From Streptomyces rhizosphaerihabitans (GTDB lineage Bacteria; Actinomycetota; Actinomycetes; Streptomycetales; Streptomycetaceae): 64,000 nucleotides of DNA. Under the pieces are notes generated by a model, which made no database searches, had not been told where the DNA came from, and saw nothing but the letters and a program-made list of their open reading frames with translations. The stretch's first letter is position 1, and each line of letters starts with the position of its first letter. The stretch covers positions 1 to 64,000 of the forward strand of contig NZ_JAODTZ010000016.1 in the NCBI RefSeq assembly GCF_025399795.1. The letters run 5' to 3'. This document shows positions 32,970 to 42,136 of the stretch, one piece after another. Position numbers and translations under genes: made by a program.

Positions 32970-34052
32970 ATGCGCAGCATTGGTGAGATGGCCAGGGACA
33001 GCGGCCTGAGCGTGAGCGCCCTGCGGTTCTACGACCGTGGTGGTGTGCTGGTCCCCGCCTGGGTGGATCCGGTGAGCGGCTACCGCTGGTACGGCCCCGA
33101 GCAACTCGAAGAAGCCCGGTTGCTGGCCCGGTTGCGCCGGGCAGGCATGCCGTTGGCGGACATCCGCCTGGTGCTCGCCGGCTGGTCCAGCGAGGACACC
33201 GACCTGGTGCGCAAGCTCCTTCAGGCGCATGTACGCCGTCTTGAGGTGGGACTGTCCGATGCCCGCAACGAGTTCTCCACGCTCCGAGCACTCCTCGAAC
33301 GCAGGGAGAAACCCATGACTTTGCCCCGCACCGGCGCCGTCCGCCTGTCCGTCTCCGCGCCGGAACTCGCCGCCGCGCTGGACGCGGTCCGCTTCGCCGC
33401 CGGTACCGATCCGGAGCTGCCGATGCTCGGCGGTGTCCTGTTCGACATCGAGGGAGAGACACTCGGCGTCGTGGCCACCGACCGCTACCGGATGGCCGTC
33501 GCGCAGGCCGGCACCACCGGGCACGCCGATACCCGCGTGCAGGTCATCGTCCCGTCCCCGCTCGCCGACGCGATGCGGGCCCTGCTCAGCGGTGAGGAAT
33601 CCGTCCAACTCGCCGTCGACGGCGCCCGTGTGACGCTGGAGAGCGGAGACCGGCAGACGGCCGGCCAGTGCCTCGGCCACGACTTCCCCGACTACCGCCG
33701 ACTCGTCCGCTTGCCGGCCGGCCGGCGCGCGCTGGTCGATGTGGCGAACTTCCAGGAGGCGGTGGAGACCGGACCCGTCCGGCCGAGCGAAGCAAGCGGA
33801 CCGGACGAAACGGCCGCGGACCTCAGTTTGCTCAAGGTGACGGCCGACGGAACGGTGACCATAGGCGTAGACGGTGACGACGACCAGAGTCTTGTCGCCG
33901 TCAACCGCGAGTACCTGCTGCACGCGCTCGCCGCCGGAGCCCGGGACCGACTGATCCTGGAGATCGGCGCCCCTACCGCGCCCATCGCGATCCGACGGCC
34001 CGACGACGAGGACACGTTCTCCCTGCTGATGCCGGTCCGTCTGGACAACTGA
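32970..34052 (+). CDS. MerR-type helix-turn-helix fused to a sliding-clamp-like region
   Basis: About 360 residues. Residues about 1-70 are a MerR winged helix (MRSIGEMARDSGLSVSALRF, then YRWYGPEQLEEARLLARLRRAG) with a dimerisation helix to about 110. The rest reads as the beta subunit of DNA polymerase III. Domain-like blocks are APELAAALDAVRFAAGTDPE and DRYRMAVA, then DFPDYRRLVRLPAGRRAL, and VNREYLLHALAAG with TAPIAIRRP and the closing LLMPVRL. True clamps lack the helix-turn-helix and are chromosomally essential; this one is probably a DNA-binding regulator or an anti-replication or repair factor. ATG 32970 is chosen; GTG 32958 is an alternative. Confidence 0.82.
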   Translation: MRSIGEMARDSGLSVSALRFYDRGGVLVPAWVDPVSGYRWYGPEQLEEARLLARLRRAGMPLADIRLVLAGWSSEDTDLVRKLLQAHVRRLEVGLSDARNEFSTLRALLERREKPMTLPRTGAVRLSVSAPELAAALDAVRFAAGTDPELPMLGGVLFDIEGETLGVVATDRYRMAVAQAGTTGHADTRVQVIVPSPLADAMRALLSGEESVQLAVDGARVTLESGDRQTAGQCLGHDFPDYRRLVRLPAGRRALVDVANFQEAVETGPVRPSEASGPDETAADLSLLKVTADGTVTIGVDGDDDQSLVAVNREYLLHALAAGARDRLILEIGAPTAPIAIRRPDDEDTFSLLMPVRLDN

Positions 34053-34099
34053 GCCGAGCCTGCGCTTCCGCCGCTCACTCCTGGTCAGCCCGGACACAG

Positions 34100-34125
34100 C
34101 GGCGGTCGCGCGGTGACGACCGCCG
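34100..34125 (+). terminator. Hairpin after the MerR-clamp gene
   Basis: A perfect 9-bp stem with an 8-base loop lies 48 bases past the stop, between this gene and the convergent zinc-ribbon gene. Confidence 0.5.
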
Positions 34126-34225
34126 GGCGCCGAGGTGCGGGCTTCCCCCTGTGTCGCCGGACGGGGCAGGGGGAGGGTGCACCGGTGACCGACAGGGCCA
34201 TCGGTGACCGGCCCCGCGCCGGCCG

Positions 34226-34558
34226 TCAGGGAACTTCGGGACGCACGAGCGCCCTGGCGAAGGGCTCCCCGGTACGTCGGGCGTACGTCATCCGCTCGCG
34301 GACCTCGCGCAGGGTGCGAGGGCGGTAACCGGGCCCGCAGCAGCAGCTCTTGTGGAAGCGGACGCCCGCGTGGAGCAGGACGGAGAGTGTCCTCCAGGTC
34401 GCGGTGTCCCGACGCCGGGGCGGGGCGAAGGCCGACCCCACGTGGATCAGCGGCTCGGCGCAGCGGGGGCAGATCCGCTGCGGCCGGTACGTGTCGTACG
34501 GCTGCTTGTACGAAGCCCGGCAAGGCAGGCAGACGTACGAGGACTTCGAGGGGGACAT
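34226..34558 (-). CDS. Small zinc-ribbon hypothetical protein
   Basis: 110 residues with CLPC and CPRC pairs about 25 residues apart, as in a zinc ribbon, plus a later CCCGPG stretch. The middle is Arg-rich (FAPPRRRDTATWRTL). Function not recognised; nucleic-acid or protein binding is plausible. No strong ribosome site precedes the ATG at 34558. The next gene upstream on the same strand is the PD-(D/E)XK-like protein, 113 bases away. Confidence 0.7.
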   Translation of the reverse strand: MSPSKSSYVCLPCRASYKQPYDTYRPQRICPRCAEPLIHVGSAFAPPRRRDTATWRTLSVLLHAGVRFHKSCCCGPGYRPRTLREVRERMTYARRTGEPFARALVRPEVP

Positions 34559-34670
34559 GGTGTCAGGGTAGGCAGCGTGTGCGGAGAACGCGACGGGTTT
34601 GTCGCGCGGCGATCACTGACGGTCAAGTCACCTGACTACGCGCCGGCGACGGGTCCGGTTGCGCGCCTGT

Positions 34671-35357
34671 TCACGTCTGTCCCGACGTCGGGTCCACGAA
34701 CACCGCCAAGCAGCGGAACTCGCCCCCTGCACCCCCCAGTTGTGCGTACGTGCGCCAAGCAAGGGAGTACTCGCCGCGCAGTACACGGGTGTTGGGGGCG
34801 TACGTGCCCTCGGCCCACAGGAGCGTGCCGCTCAGGCTGCGTCCCTGGTGGATTCTGAAGTCGTCGTCCCTGGTTCGCGCGCGGCCTGGCGGCTGAGGGT
34901 TCCACAAGGACGACTCGTTCGTCACGAGCAGCGCGAGGCCGTTCTGGTCCGCTCGGTCGCAGAAGCGTTCCAGCCTCTCCACGTCGCGTACGAAGTCCCG
35001 CCGCGTCACGTCCGGTGCGCCGTGGTTCCGCAGGTCGTACTCCTCGGCGGGTGTTCCAGCGGTGCCTGACCACCGGCGGGTGACGTATTTGAATTCGATC
35101 GCCGTACGACCTGCCGGTCCCAGGCACAGCAGGTCCAGGTACTCCGCCTGGCCAGGCCGACGTACCGGCACCTCCAGACGGGACCGTACGTCCGGCGCCA
35201 GCTCCCACAGAGCCCGGGCAAACCCGTGCTGGAGATCGGCCTCGGAGTGGAATACCGGCCTGTGCGTTCGTAGATGGGCGAGGACGTCGTCCAACGGGAC
35301 CTGGCCCGCGACTGTCTCGAGTGAGGTACCCGAGGACGGGGGTGTCGGCGTGGTCAC
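34671..35357 (-). CDS. Possible PD-(D/E)XK nuclease-fold protein
   Basis: 228 residues. The segment EYLDLLCLGPAGRTAIEFKYV matches the D-x(9-20)-ExK signature of the restriction-endonuclease-like fold, with D in YLDLL and E and K in IEFKY. The preceding LEVPVRRPGQAE and the later TNESSLWNPQPP fit this fold loosely. It is single and lacks a methylase or other partner nearby, so a role in defence or DNA repair is only a guess. The GTG at 35357 lacks a ribosome site; TATTCA lies 8 bases before it, so the mRNA may be leaderless. Confidence 0.55.
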   Translation of the reverse strand: MTTPTPPSSGTSLETVAGQVPLDDVLAHLRTHRPVFHSEADLQHGFARALWELAPDVRSRLEVPVRRPGQAEYLDLLCLGPAGRTAIEFKYVTRRWSGTAGTPAEEYDLRNHGAPDVTRRDFVRDVERLERFCDRADQNGLALLVTNESSLWNPQPPGRARTRDDDFRIHQGRSLSGTLLWAEGTYAPNTRVLRGEYSLAWRTYAQLGGAGGEFRCLAVFVDPTSGQT

Positions 35358-35470
35358 CGGGCCATTGAATACCGCCCACCCTCGCGGGCCAAGCCGTCAG
35401 CCGGCCCGGCCACGTACACGCGCAGTCGTCCTTTGATCCTGGTGGACGGTTGTCGGCGACCAATCCCACG

Positions 35471-35929
35471 ATGCTGTACGAGGCAGTGCTACGCGATACT
35501 CGTCAGGTGGAGTGGTTCGAGCAGGCTCAGGCAGCGGAACAGCGGCGGGATTGGGATGCGGCCATCGCGTTGGTGAGCGCCCACGCCGAGTGCTATTCCA
35601 CCGATCCCTACAGGCACAACAGCCATCTGTGGCACATGGATCTGCTCGCCCGTGCGGAACGGCTCCCGGAACTCACGGAGCGCGCTCTCACGGATGTCCA
35701 CGCACGTCGGAGACTCAACACATCGCTTCGCGAGCGGGGGATGGAGTCGGCGCTGCGCAACCGCGCCGAAGACGGTGATCGTGGGGCCTTGTACGTCCTT
35801 GTTCGGCTGCTGTGCGAGACGAGCCGGACCAAAGAGGCCCAACGAGCGGTCCAAGACCTCGGCCCGGACGATCAGTACGCACAGCAGGTCGTGGCCCGCT
35901 TTCGATCGCCATCGAGCGGTGCACAGTGA
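35471..35929 (+). CDS. TPR-like helical hypothetical protein
   Basis: 152 residues, all helical, with alternating Ala/Leu/Arg patterns like tetratricopeptide or Sel1 repeats (EQAQAAEQRRDWDAAIALVS, ALYVLVRLLCETSRTKEAQR). It is probably a protein-protein interaction scaffold. Function and partner are unknown. The ATG at 35471 begins the predicted first helix; no ribosome site is visible. The next 100 bases lead into a fragment of a related kind of protein at 36034 on the other strand. Confidence 0.6.
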   Translation: MLYEAVLRDTRQVEWFEQAQAAEQRRDWDAAIALVSAHAECYSTDPYRHNSHLWHMDLLARAERLPELTERALTDVHARRRLNTSLRERGMESALRNRAEDGDRGALYVLVRLLCETSRTKEAQRAVQDLGPDDQYAQQVVARFRSPSSGAQ

Positions 35930-36033
35930 CACTCGGCACCTGCCCTCTCCGACCTCACCAACCGGGGCCGCTCGAAGCCCGCATGCTGGGTCCGTTGAGC
36001 AACGTCACAGCCACCGCGGCGTGATGTGCGTGA

Positions 36034-36237
36034 TCAGTCGAAGGGATTGGGTTCGGCGTGGTGCCGCGCTTGCGCCGCCTGCTCGCGTTGAGCGCCGACG
36101 GATGGGAAAGCGGCGATGCCCTCCTCGGAGCGGCCGTCTCTGATCAGGAGCTCGGCCAGCTCTGGGGCCGCTCGAGATTCAGTGGACGCTTGGAGCAAGG
36201 AGATGGCCTCGTCTACGCGTCCGGCTTCTTCCAGTAG
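36034..36237 (-). pseudogene. C-terminal fragment of a TPR/Sel1-type protein
   Basis: An open frame of about 67 codons between stops, with no start of its own, reads LEEAGRVDEAISLLQ, then AAPELAELLIRDGRSEEGIA and ends EPNPFD. This is the closing part of a helical-repeat protein common in Streptomyces. Upstream sequence in the other frames is broken by stops, so the rest has decayed or been deleted. Confidence 0.55.
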
Positions 36238-36402
36238 TCACGCGGTCGTGGTGTCCCTGATCGACGATGCCGTCGAGATCGGACGGCCCACCTTCGTATC
36301 CCCCCGAGCGCCCGCTCCTGCCACTCAAGATCCCCGCTGTTCATGGCGGGAGCATGCGAACGCCTAATGACATCACCGCATCGTCCCAGGCGCGAGGACC
36401 GC

Positions 36403-36444
36403 GGCGCATCACCCGAGTACGCCCCAGCGCACGGGTGATGCGCC
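36403..36444. terminator. Perfect 13-bp inverted repeat
   Basis: Arms GGCGCATCACCCG and CGGGTGATGCGCC with a 16-base loop lie 51 bases past the stop of the minus-strand gene at 36495. It probably terminates that transcript. Confidence 0.55.
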
Positions 36445-36494
36445 TTGCGGCGCACCACGCACTGCGGCATCGTCGGAGGTGATCAACGGCGGCC

Positions 36495-36947
36495 TCATCT
36501 GCTTGGGCGCCACCGGAACCAGTAGTCGAGTCCGTCGACCCGGTAGCGAGCGCCGGCATCGAACCGCAGCTCGCCCACAAGCCGCTGCGCGGTGTCCGGC
36601 GCCTGGCGGTGCGGCGCCAGCAGCAGGTCCAGTTCGTCGTAGCGGGCGTCGACCCCGACCTCGCCCGGGTGGCTCTCCAACGCGACCGTCCCCGCCAGGT
36701 ATCGCTGGTTCCACCTGGCGAAGATCGCCCACTGCTCGCGCTCCCACTTCACGGCAGCCTTGCTCGCGGGCCAGACACTGTATTCGTCGGCTTCGTCGGC
36801 GAGGGCGTAGTGGTAGCTCTGGAAGTAGTGGGGCTTTCCACCGATGTCGGCGAGGCCCGCTCGCGGTCCGTCGTACCACTCCAATTCGACGTGCGCACGC
36901 TCGAAGCCGTCCGCGATCAGCTGCTCTTCGTCCCAGGTCTCAGCCAC
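36495..36947 (-). CDS. Hypothetical protein
   Basis: 150-residue soluble acidic protein rich in Trp and Tyr (ELEWYDGPRAGLADI, HYFQSYHYALADEADEYSVW). No family recognised. There is no signal peptide. The GTG at 36947 is preceded by TAGTGT 6 bases upstream and lacks a ribosome site, consistent with a leaderless mRNA. It is followed by a 13-bp hairpin. Confidence 0.6.
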   Translation of the reverse strand: MAETWDEEQLIADGFERAHVELEWYDGPRAGLADIGGKPHYFQSYHYALADEADEYSVWPASKAAVKWEREQWAIFARWNQRYLAGTVALESHPGEVGVDARYDELDLLLAPHRQAPDTAQRLVGELRFDAGARYRVDGLDYWFRWRPSR

Positions 36948-37304
36948 GTGGGCACACTACCGACGAGCCGTCTCAGCTCCCATGATCACGATCTACGGCC
37001 GGAGTACCGGCCCGGTGGCGGTCCGGTGGGTGGCGCGCCGGTGACGAGCCGGGGGTCTTGGCGTATGTGCAGCCATGCGCCGCCCGAAGTGGCTCAGTGG
37101 CCGATCGCCCGTCGTCACCACCATGAACTGCCTTACGTAAGAACCCTGTTGGTGGCATTGACAGGGGCGCGCCAAGTCGGTTCACTGCCTTGAAGAAGGT
37201 ACGGACCAGGCTCGACCGCCGCCCGCTCGGCCCGTCACAGGGCCGTCGGCCCCGGCCACGCTCGCCGACCGGCATCCCCCATCGTGAAATCGAGGCGAGT
37301 TCCG
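36948..37304. other. Spacer before the GH76 gene
   Basis: 357 bases with no convincing gene. It must hold the promoter of the divergent GH76 gene and probably that of the 36495 gene. No palindrome longer than about 8 bp was noticed. Confidence 0.5.
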
Positions 37305-39170
37305 GTGTCCTTGCGCAGCGCCGACATCGTTGTCGGATCACGGTTCCTCAGGTTCCTCCTGGCTGCGGCCGTTCTCGCGTGTGCGGCAGTCCTCCCGGCC
37401 GCGACGCCCGCGGCCGCCGCCACCCAGGTGTGCGTACTGGCCTGCGACACGCTGGATCCCTCGTTGGCGCGGCAGGAGAGCTTTCCGGTACCGACCAAGG
37501 ACCTCAACGGCCGTCGCCTCGAACTGCACGTCACCGACGCGGACGACATGGCGTGGGCCAGCATCGACGGCGGCGTGACCGGCGACTCGGTGTGGCTCGA
37601 CCGTTCCTGGGACGGCGGCGCCACCTGGGAAGGACTGCTCGGCAAGGCCGCCATCCCGGGAACCTGGACCGGCACCAGAACGCTGATGTACAACATGACC
37701 GATCCCCGCAACCACCGACGCGGGCTGGTCCGGGCGTGCGGCGACGCCGCCGCCGTCGGCTGCACCGGCTGGGCCTATCCCACCGTCTGCGACACGCTCT
37801 GCGACCGCACCGACGCCGGCCAGGCGGCCGGTGACAACCAGCCGGTGCCGTCCACTACTCTCTACGGCCGCACGATCCGGTTGCACGTCGACCAGAAGAA
37901 CTCCATGGCCTGGGCGAGCATCGAATCCGGTGCAGGCGGCGACGAAATCTGGCTGGACCGTTCCTGGGACGGCGGCTCGACCTGGCCGGACGGTTCCTCC
38001 CTCGGCCGCACCGCAGTCCCGCAGGGAGCCGCCGGCACCCGTACGACGATGTACGCCACCCGCGATCCGCGCGGCCTTCTCTACGGCGGTGCGGTCCGCG
38101 CGTGCGGCCGCGAGGCCGGCCACCAAGAGGGCGGCTGCACGGTGTGGGCCAGGCCCACACCGACCAGGGCACGCGCCGCGGCGGACGCGCTCATGTCGTC
38201 GTACGACCCCTACAACGGCTGGTGGCCCAGCAGTTGGTGGAACTCCGCCGCCACTCTCACCTCGCTCGTCGACTTCGCCAGGACGACCGGCACGCACGAC
38301 TACGACTGGGTCATCGCGCGCACCTACGATCAGAACAAGGGCGCCTTCGCCGCCGGCGTGCGCAGTTCGGACGCGATCGAGGGTCACTTCATCAGCCGTT
38401 CCATCGACGACTCGGGCTGGTGGGCCATCGCCTGGCTCGACGCGTACGACTACACCGGCGACTCCCGCTATCTCGACGAGGCCGTCACCATCGGCGGCTA
38501 CGTCCAGCAGTACTGGGACCCCGGCACCTGCGGAGGTGGCGTGTGGTGGGACCGGGAACGCACCTACAAGAACGCCGTCACGAACGGCCAGTACCTCTGG
38601 CTGACCACCGCGCTGCACCAGCGCATCCCGGGCGACATGGTATGGCTTCAGCGAGCCAGAACCGCCGCCGCCTGGTACAGGTCAAGCGGGATGATCAACT
38701 CCTCCGGGCTGGTGAACGACGGGCTGACCTCCACCTGCGCCAACAACAGCGGCACCGTGTGGAGTTACAACCAGGGACTGGCCATCGGCGGTTTCGCCGA
38801 GCTGTGGAAGTCGACCGGGGACGGTTCGTTGCTGGCCACCGCGCGGACCCTGGCCGATGCCGCCATCAGCAGCCCGACGCTGACCCGGGACGGAGTGCTC
38901 ACCGAGTCCTGCGACGTCGGCTCGGCGTCCTGCGACGACAACCAGAAGCAGTTCAAGGGCATCTTCATACGGAACTTCGCCGACCTCGCGAAGGCCACCG
39001 GTTCCAGCACCTACCAGGGCTACCTCCAGAAGCAGGCTGACACGCTGTGGGCCCAGGACCGTAGCTCCCTCAACGCCCTCGGTGAACGCTGGGCCGGCAC
39101 CCTCCCCAACCAGACCGACTGGCGCACTCAGGCCGGCGCTCTCGGAGCGCTCACCGCCGCCGCGGGCTGA
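37305..39170 (+). CDS. Secreted GH76 family glycosidase with duplicated N-terminal domain
   Basis: About 621 residues. A signal peptide (hydrophobic FLLAAAVLACAAVLPAA) spans roughly residues 1-40. Two similar units of about 105-115 residues follow (CVLACDTLDPS / CDTLCDRTDAG; WASIDGGVTGDSVWLDRSWDGG / WASIESGAGGDEIWLDRSWDGG). They contain paired Cys and are probably binding modules. From about residue 300 an alpha/alpha-barrel catalytic region begins. IDDSGWWAIAWLDAYDYTGD carries the paired Asp residues of GH76 alpha-1,6-mannanases. GTG 37305 is preferred (AGGCGAG upstream) over GTG 37284. It likely acts on mannan-type polymers outside the cell. Confidence 0.78.
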   Translation: MSLRSADIVVGSRFLRFLLAAAVLACAAVLPAATPAAAATQVCVLACDTLDPSLARQESFPVPTKDLNGRRLELHVTDADDMAWASIDGGVTGDSVWLDRSWDGGATWEGLLGKAAIPGTWTGTRTLMYNMTDPRNHRRGLVRACGDAAAVGCTGWAYPTVCDTLCDRTDAGQAAGDNQPVPSTTLYGRTIRLHVDQKNSMAWASIESGAGGDEIWLDRSWDGGSTWPDGSSLGRTAVPQGAAGTRTTMYATRDPRGLLYGGAVRACGREAGHQEGGCTVWARPTPTRARAAADALMSSYDPYNGWWPSSWWNSAATLTSLVDFARTTGTHDYDWVIARTYDQNKGAFAAGVRSSDAIEGHFISRSIDDSGWWAIAWLDAYDYTGDSRYLDEAVTIGGYVQQYWDPGTCGGGVWWDRERTYKNAVTNGQYLWLTTALHQRIPGDMVWLQRARTAAAWYRSSGMINSSGLVNDGLTSTCANNSGTVWSYNQGLAIGGFAELWKSTGDGSLLATARTLADAAISSPTLTRDGVLTESCDVGSASCDDNQKQFKGIFIRNFADLAKATGSSTYQGYLQKQADTLWAQDRSSLNALGERWAGTLPNQTDWRTQAGALGALTAAAG

Positions 39171-39244
39171 CGACCGGTTCGAGGAGCCGCCGTATGCGGA
39201 GCCCTGACCTGCCCTGACCTGCCGTGATCAGCCGCCGAGACGGT

Positions 39245-39778
39245 TCAGTAGCCGCCGTTCTGTGACGATGGCGAGGTCTTGGTGATCTGCTTGCCGTCGG
39301 TGCCCAGCACGTACCACTTGGCGCCGAAGGCGTCGAGCCCCTGCCCGTTGGTCTGCCCGGCCTTGGTGTCGTCGATGAACGTGTAGAGCGGGTGCCCCTT
39401 GTACGTGACCTGCTTCGAGCCGTCACTGCGGGTGATGGTCGACAGCAGCTTGCTGTTGACGCCGCCCCCGGCGGTCGGCTTCCCGTGCGCCTTCAGCGGT
39501 GGCCAAGCCTTGGCGCAGTCCCCGTTGCAGGTGGACTTGTTGGTCTTGTCGGACTGGAAGAGGTAGAGGGTGTGCCCCTTGCTGTTGACCAGGATCTTGC
39601 CGAGCGGACCGGACTTGGTGGACACCGTCGCGGAGGACGAGGCGCTCACCGCCGATCGCGCGGCCTGTACGCTGCCTGCCGAACCGTGGCTGCTGCCATC
39701 GGCGTACGCCACGGTGGCCACGGACACGAAGAGTGCCGTTCCGGTGGCTGCGATGAATGCTCGGGTGTGGTACTTCAC
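39245..39778 (-). CDS. Secreted COG4315-type repeat protein
   Basis: 177 residues. The N-terminus is a signal peptide (TRAFIAATGTALFVSVATVAYAD). The mature part has two copies of the COG4315 repeat: GPLGKILVNSKGHTLYLFQSD with STCNGDCAKAWPPL, then a shorter GHPLYTFIDDTKAGQTNGQG. Two Cys lie in the repeat. The family is extracellular and of unknown function. The GTG at 39778 has AGAGGA upstream. Convergent with the GH76 gene. Confidence 0.82.
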   Translation of the reverse strand: MKYHTRAFIAATGTALFVSVATVAYADGSSHGSAGSVQAARSAVSASSSATVSTKSGPLGKILVNSKGHTLYLFQSDKTNKSTCNGDCAKAWPPLKAHGKPTAGGGVNSKLLSTITRSDGSKQVTYKGHPLYTFIDDTKAGQTNGQGLDAFGAKWYVLGTDGKQITKTSPSSQNGGY

Positions 39779-40577
39779 GAGAAGTCCTCTGGCTGTGATC
39801 GCCTCGGAGTGTCTTGCGGCCGTTGCACTTCGGCGCGCGTCGCGCACCTTCCATTACACGCCAGAATCGACAACCCGGCCACAGGACCGTCCCGTCACCA
39901 CCGCAGGCCCGCGGTGCGCGCGCCTGCGGTGCTCTCTCTGACCTGATCTTGCACTTGTGCGGCGTCGTATGGATTGGTCCGTCGCTCCCTCCATTACCGT
40001 GTTCGTATCCCCGTAACGGGGTTACGGCCTTCGGAGTTGGGGTCGTCCGCCGCAGCCGACGGATCCGGCCAGGCCACTCGCCGGCCCCAACCCGGTTCGC
40101 CGGCCAAGCGCGGAGAGACAGGCCCGGAGGGGTTCGGGGTCTGCGCCGAACGGCCGACGAAGTGGGTGCGCTGCAATGCGACTTCGGCCTCGGGGATCAA
40201 TCGAACCGTGGTCGGCGCCCGGTCCCGGGCGAGGGCCATCAGGAGCTGTGACACGCTCATCGTGAGGTAGGCGGGCAGACCCAGGATGCTGGCGAGCAGC
40301 AACCGCAGCGCCGGCGCCGGCTTGCCGACTACCAGCGCATGCCGGGCCCTCTCAACGACAGCCCTGTATCGGCCCGGGAAACGTCGGTGTGTCCCAGGGG
40401 GAAGAGTTCTTGCGTCGATCCCTCGGCCGGAGGCTGCCGGGACGTGCAGCGAAAAGAGCCCGCCTTCCCGTCCCCGCTGTGCGAGTCGCTGGTGCCGCTG
40501 CCCTCCTCGCTGCACCCGGCCTATCCGCCGCCGTCCCCCTCCGTGACGTCCGGCGCCGCCGGGTAATGACCAGGAGA
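39779..40577. other. Gene-poor region leading into mobile-element remnants
   Basis: About 800 bases. No confident gene. Minus-strand frames near 40150-40370 read LLASILGLPAYLTMSVSQLLMALARDR and look protein-like, but no start or homologue is clear. A 7-bp hairpin lies at 40011-40027. The stretch probably holds decayed DNA next to the transposase fragments. Confidence 0.45.
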
Positions 40578-40776
40578 CGCACAAGCGTCCTGTCCGGCTC
40601 CCCCCACGACCTGACCGCCGCGCGTGAACACGACAGCATCGACGCGCCCGCAACGGCAGGGCTGAACTGCTGGGCGGACAAGGCGTACCAAGGGGCCGGC
40701 CGCCATGTCCGCGCACCTTTCCGGGGCCGTCGGCTCAAGCGCCGGAAGCGACGGCACAACAGCACTCACGCGACTC
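40578..40776 (+). pseudogene. IS5-type transposase fragment
   Basis: A plus-strand frame reads SPHDLTAAREHD, then LNCWADKAYQGAG and HVRAPFRGRR followed by RRKRRHNSTHA. This matches the DDE-domain centre of IS5-family transposases (typical D...WADKAYQGA...). There is no N-terminus or C-terminus. It is truncated at both ends and its 3' end meets the IS701-type fragment at about 40771. Confidence 0.65.
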
Positions 40777-40920
40777 GCGGCGGCCGTCCAGCAGCAGCCC
40801 CCGCAGATAGCAGTCGCCCTCGGCCCGCTGGTCCTTGTGCGGCACCGAGGCGAACGCATCAGCGACGAACAACGCCAACGTCGCCCGGACACGGTTCACT
40901 TCATGGGCGTCCACACGCAC
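40771..40920 (-). pseudogene. IS701-type transposase N-terminal fragment
   Basis: A minus-strand frame reads FVADAFASVPHKDQRAEGDC and CYLRGLLLDGRRES, the N-terminal helix pattern of IS701-family transposases. It stops matching at about 40771, where the IS5-type fragment begins, so one element appears to have inserted into or recombined with the other. Confidence 0.6.
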
Positions 40921-40962
40921 GACATGCTCTTGGCCAGTACTGACAGGAGACCTGACGGAGTC

Positions 40963-41829
40963 CTACTGGGCGCCGCCACCGCCGCCACCGGGCCTGTCCA
41001 GGGTGATGTCGTCGGCGTAGTACCTGCCCTGTGCGTACCAGCCGTGCACGTAGATCGTCGCGCTGGTCTGGGAGGCGCCTGTGGTGAAGGAGACGGTCAG
41101 TGGGCTGTATCCGGAGGGGGAAGTGGTCCAGGTGGAGGCACCGCCGTTCACGCCCAGGTAGACGTTGGAGCCGCGGACCCAGCCGCTGAGTGAGTAGGTG
41201 GTGTTCGGCCGTACCGCGATGGTCTGGTTGCACTGCGCGGTGTCGCTCGAACTCACCGTCCCCTGGAGAGCCTTGGAGCCCGCGTGGACGGGGGCGGAGA
41301 CGATCGAGCCCGGGTTGCCGGTGCAGCTCCACGGCGAGAGGCTGCCCGACTCGAAGCCGGGGTCGGCCAGGACGTCGGCGGCCCCGCCTGTGCCCGGGGC
41401 GGCCGGCGTCGGGGCCGCCGACGCGCTCGCCGAGGGCGCGGCCGGGGTGGCGTCGGTGCGGCTGGGGATCAGGAGGGAGCAGCCGAAGCCGACGACGGCC
41501 GCCGCGACGACCGCGATCACCGCGGCCGCCCGGCGCTGTCCGGGCCCGAGGCGCGGGCGACCTGCGGGACGCGGCGGGCTGGCGTCGCCGTCGGGTGCGG
41601 GGAGTTCCTCCGTATTGCCGCCGGGGACAGGCGGGAGTTCCTCCGTCTCGCCGCCGGTCCGGGTGTCCGGGACGGGCGCGGCCATGGTCTCGGGGCTGCG
41701 GTAGTCCTTGTCCTGGCGTATCTCGTCGAGCAGCTGGGCCAGTGCGTCGGTGCGGCGCGGGCGCAGCACGCGGATGGGCTCCAGCGCCGGGCGGTCGTCC
41801 GGTGAGTCGGACGCGGGCGGTGTGGGCAC
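40963..41829 (-). CDS. Membrane-anchored carbohydrate-binding module protein, possibly 3'-truncated
   Basis: 288 residues. A cytosolic Pro/Arg-rich N-terminus (RVLRPRRTDALAQLLDEI) precedes one membrane helix (AAAVIAVVAAAVVGFGCSLLI). A linker and a beta-sandwich binding module follow (DPGFESGSLSPWSCTGNPG, then TYSLSGWVRGSNVYLGVNGG and VHGWYAQGRYYADDITLDRP). It ends PGGGGGGAQ. In similar proteins a Gly-rich linker is followed by a GH18 catalytic domain, absent here. The gene's 3' end is only 42 bases from the transposase fragment, so loss of a catalytic domain is possible. AAGGAGAG precedes the GTG at 41829. Confidence 0.65.
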   Translation of the reverse strand: MPTPPASDSPDDRPALEPIRVLRPRRTDALAQLLDEIRQDKDYRSPETMAAPVPDTRTGGETEELPPVPGGNTEELPAPDGDASPPRPAGRPRLGPGQRRAAAVIAVVAAAVVGFGCSLLIPSRTDATPAAPSASASAAPTPAAPGTGGAADVLADPGFESGSLSPWSCTGNPGSIVSAPVHAGSKALQGTVSSSDTAQCNQTIAVRPNTTYSLSGWVRGSNVYLGVNGGASTWTTSPSGYSPLTVSFTTGASQTSATIYVHGWYAQGRYYADDITLDRPGGGGGGAQ

Positions 41830-42136
41830 GGCGCTCTCCTTCCGTCCCGTGGCAGAGACCTGAGCTGTCCCTCTGGAATTGATACGCAACGCCCGCTCCG
41901 GAGGTTCAGCCGACGCCGAGTCCGGGGAAGCCACGCGGGTCGCCCGTGAGGTCAGGAACAGCCCTACGTCGATCGGGCGTTGACGCGGGCCGGTCCGAAG
42001 TCCTCGACCTTCATGCGCGCGGCGTTGGTGCCGCGACGGCCGTAACGCATGGCCCTCGGCTTCTGCGTGTTCCGGTCGTGCCGGAGGAGCAGGTCCACTT
42101 CCCTGATGGCGGTGCCGGGGAGACCCGGCCGGCCGG

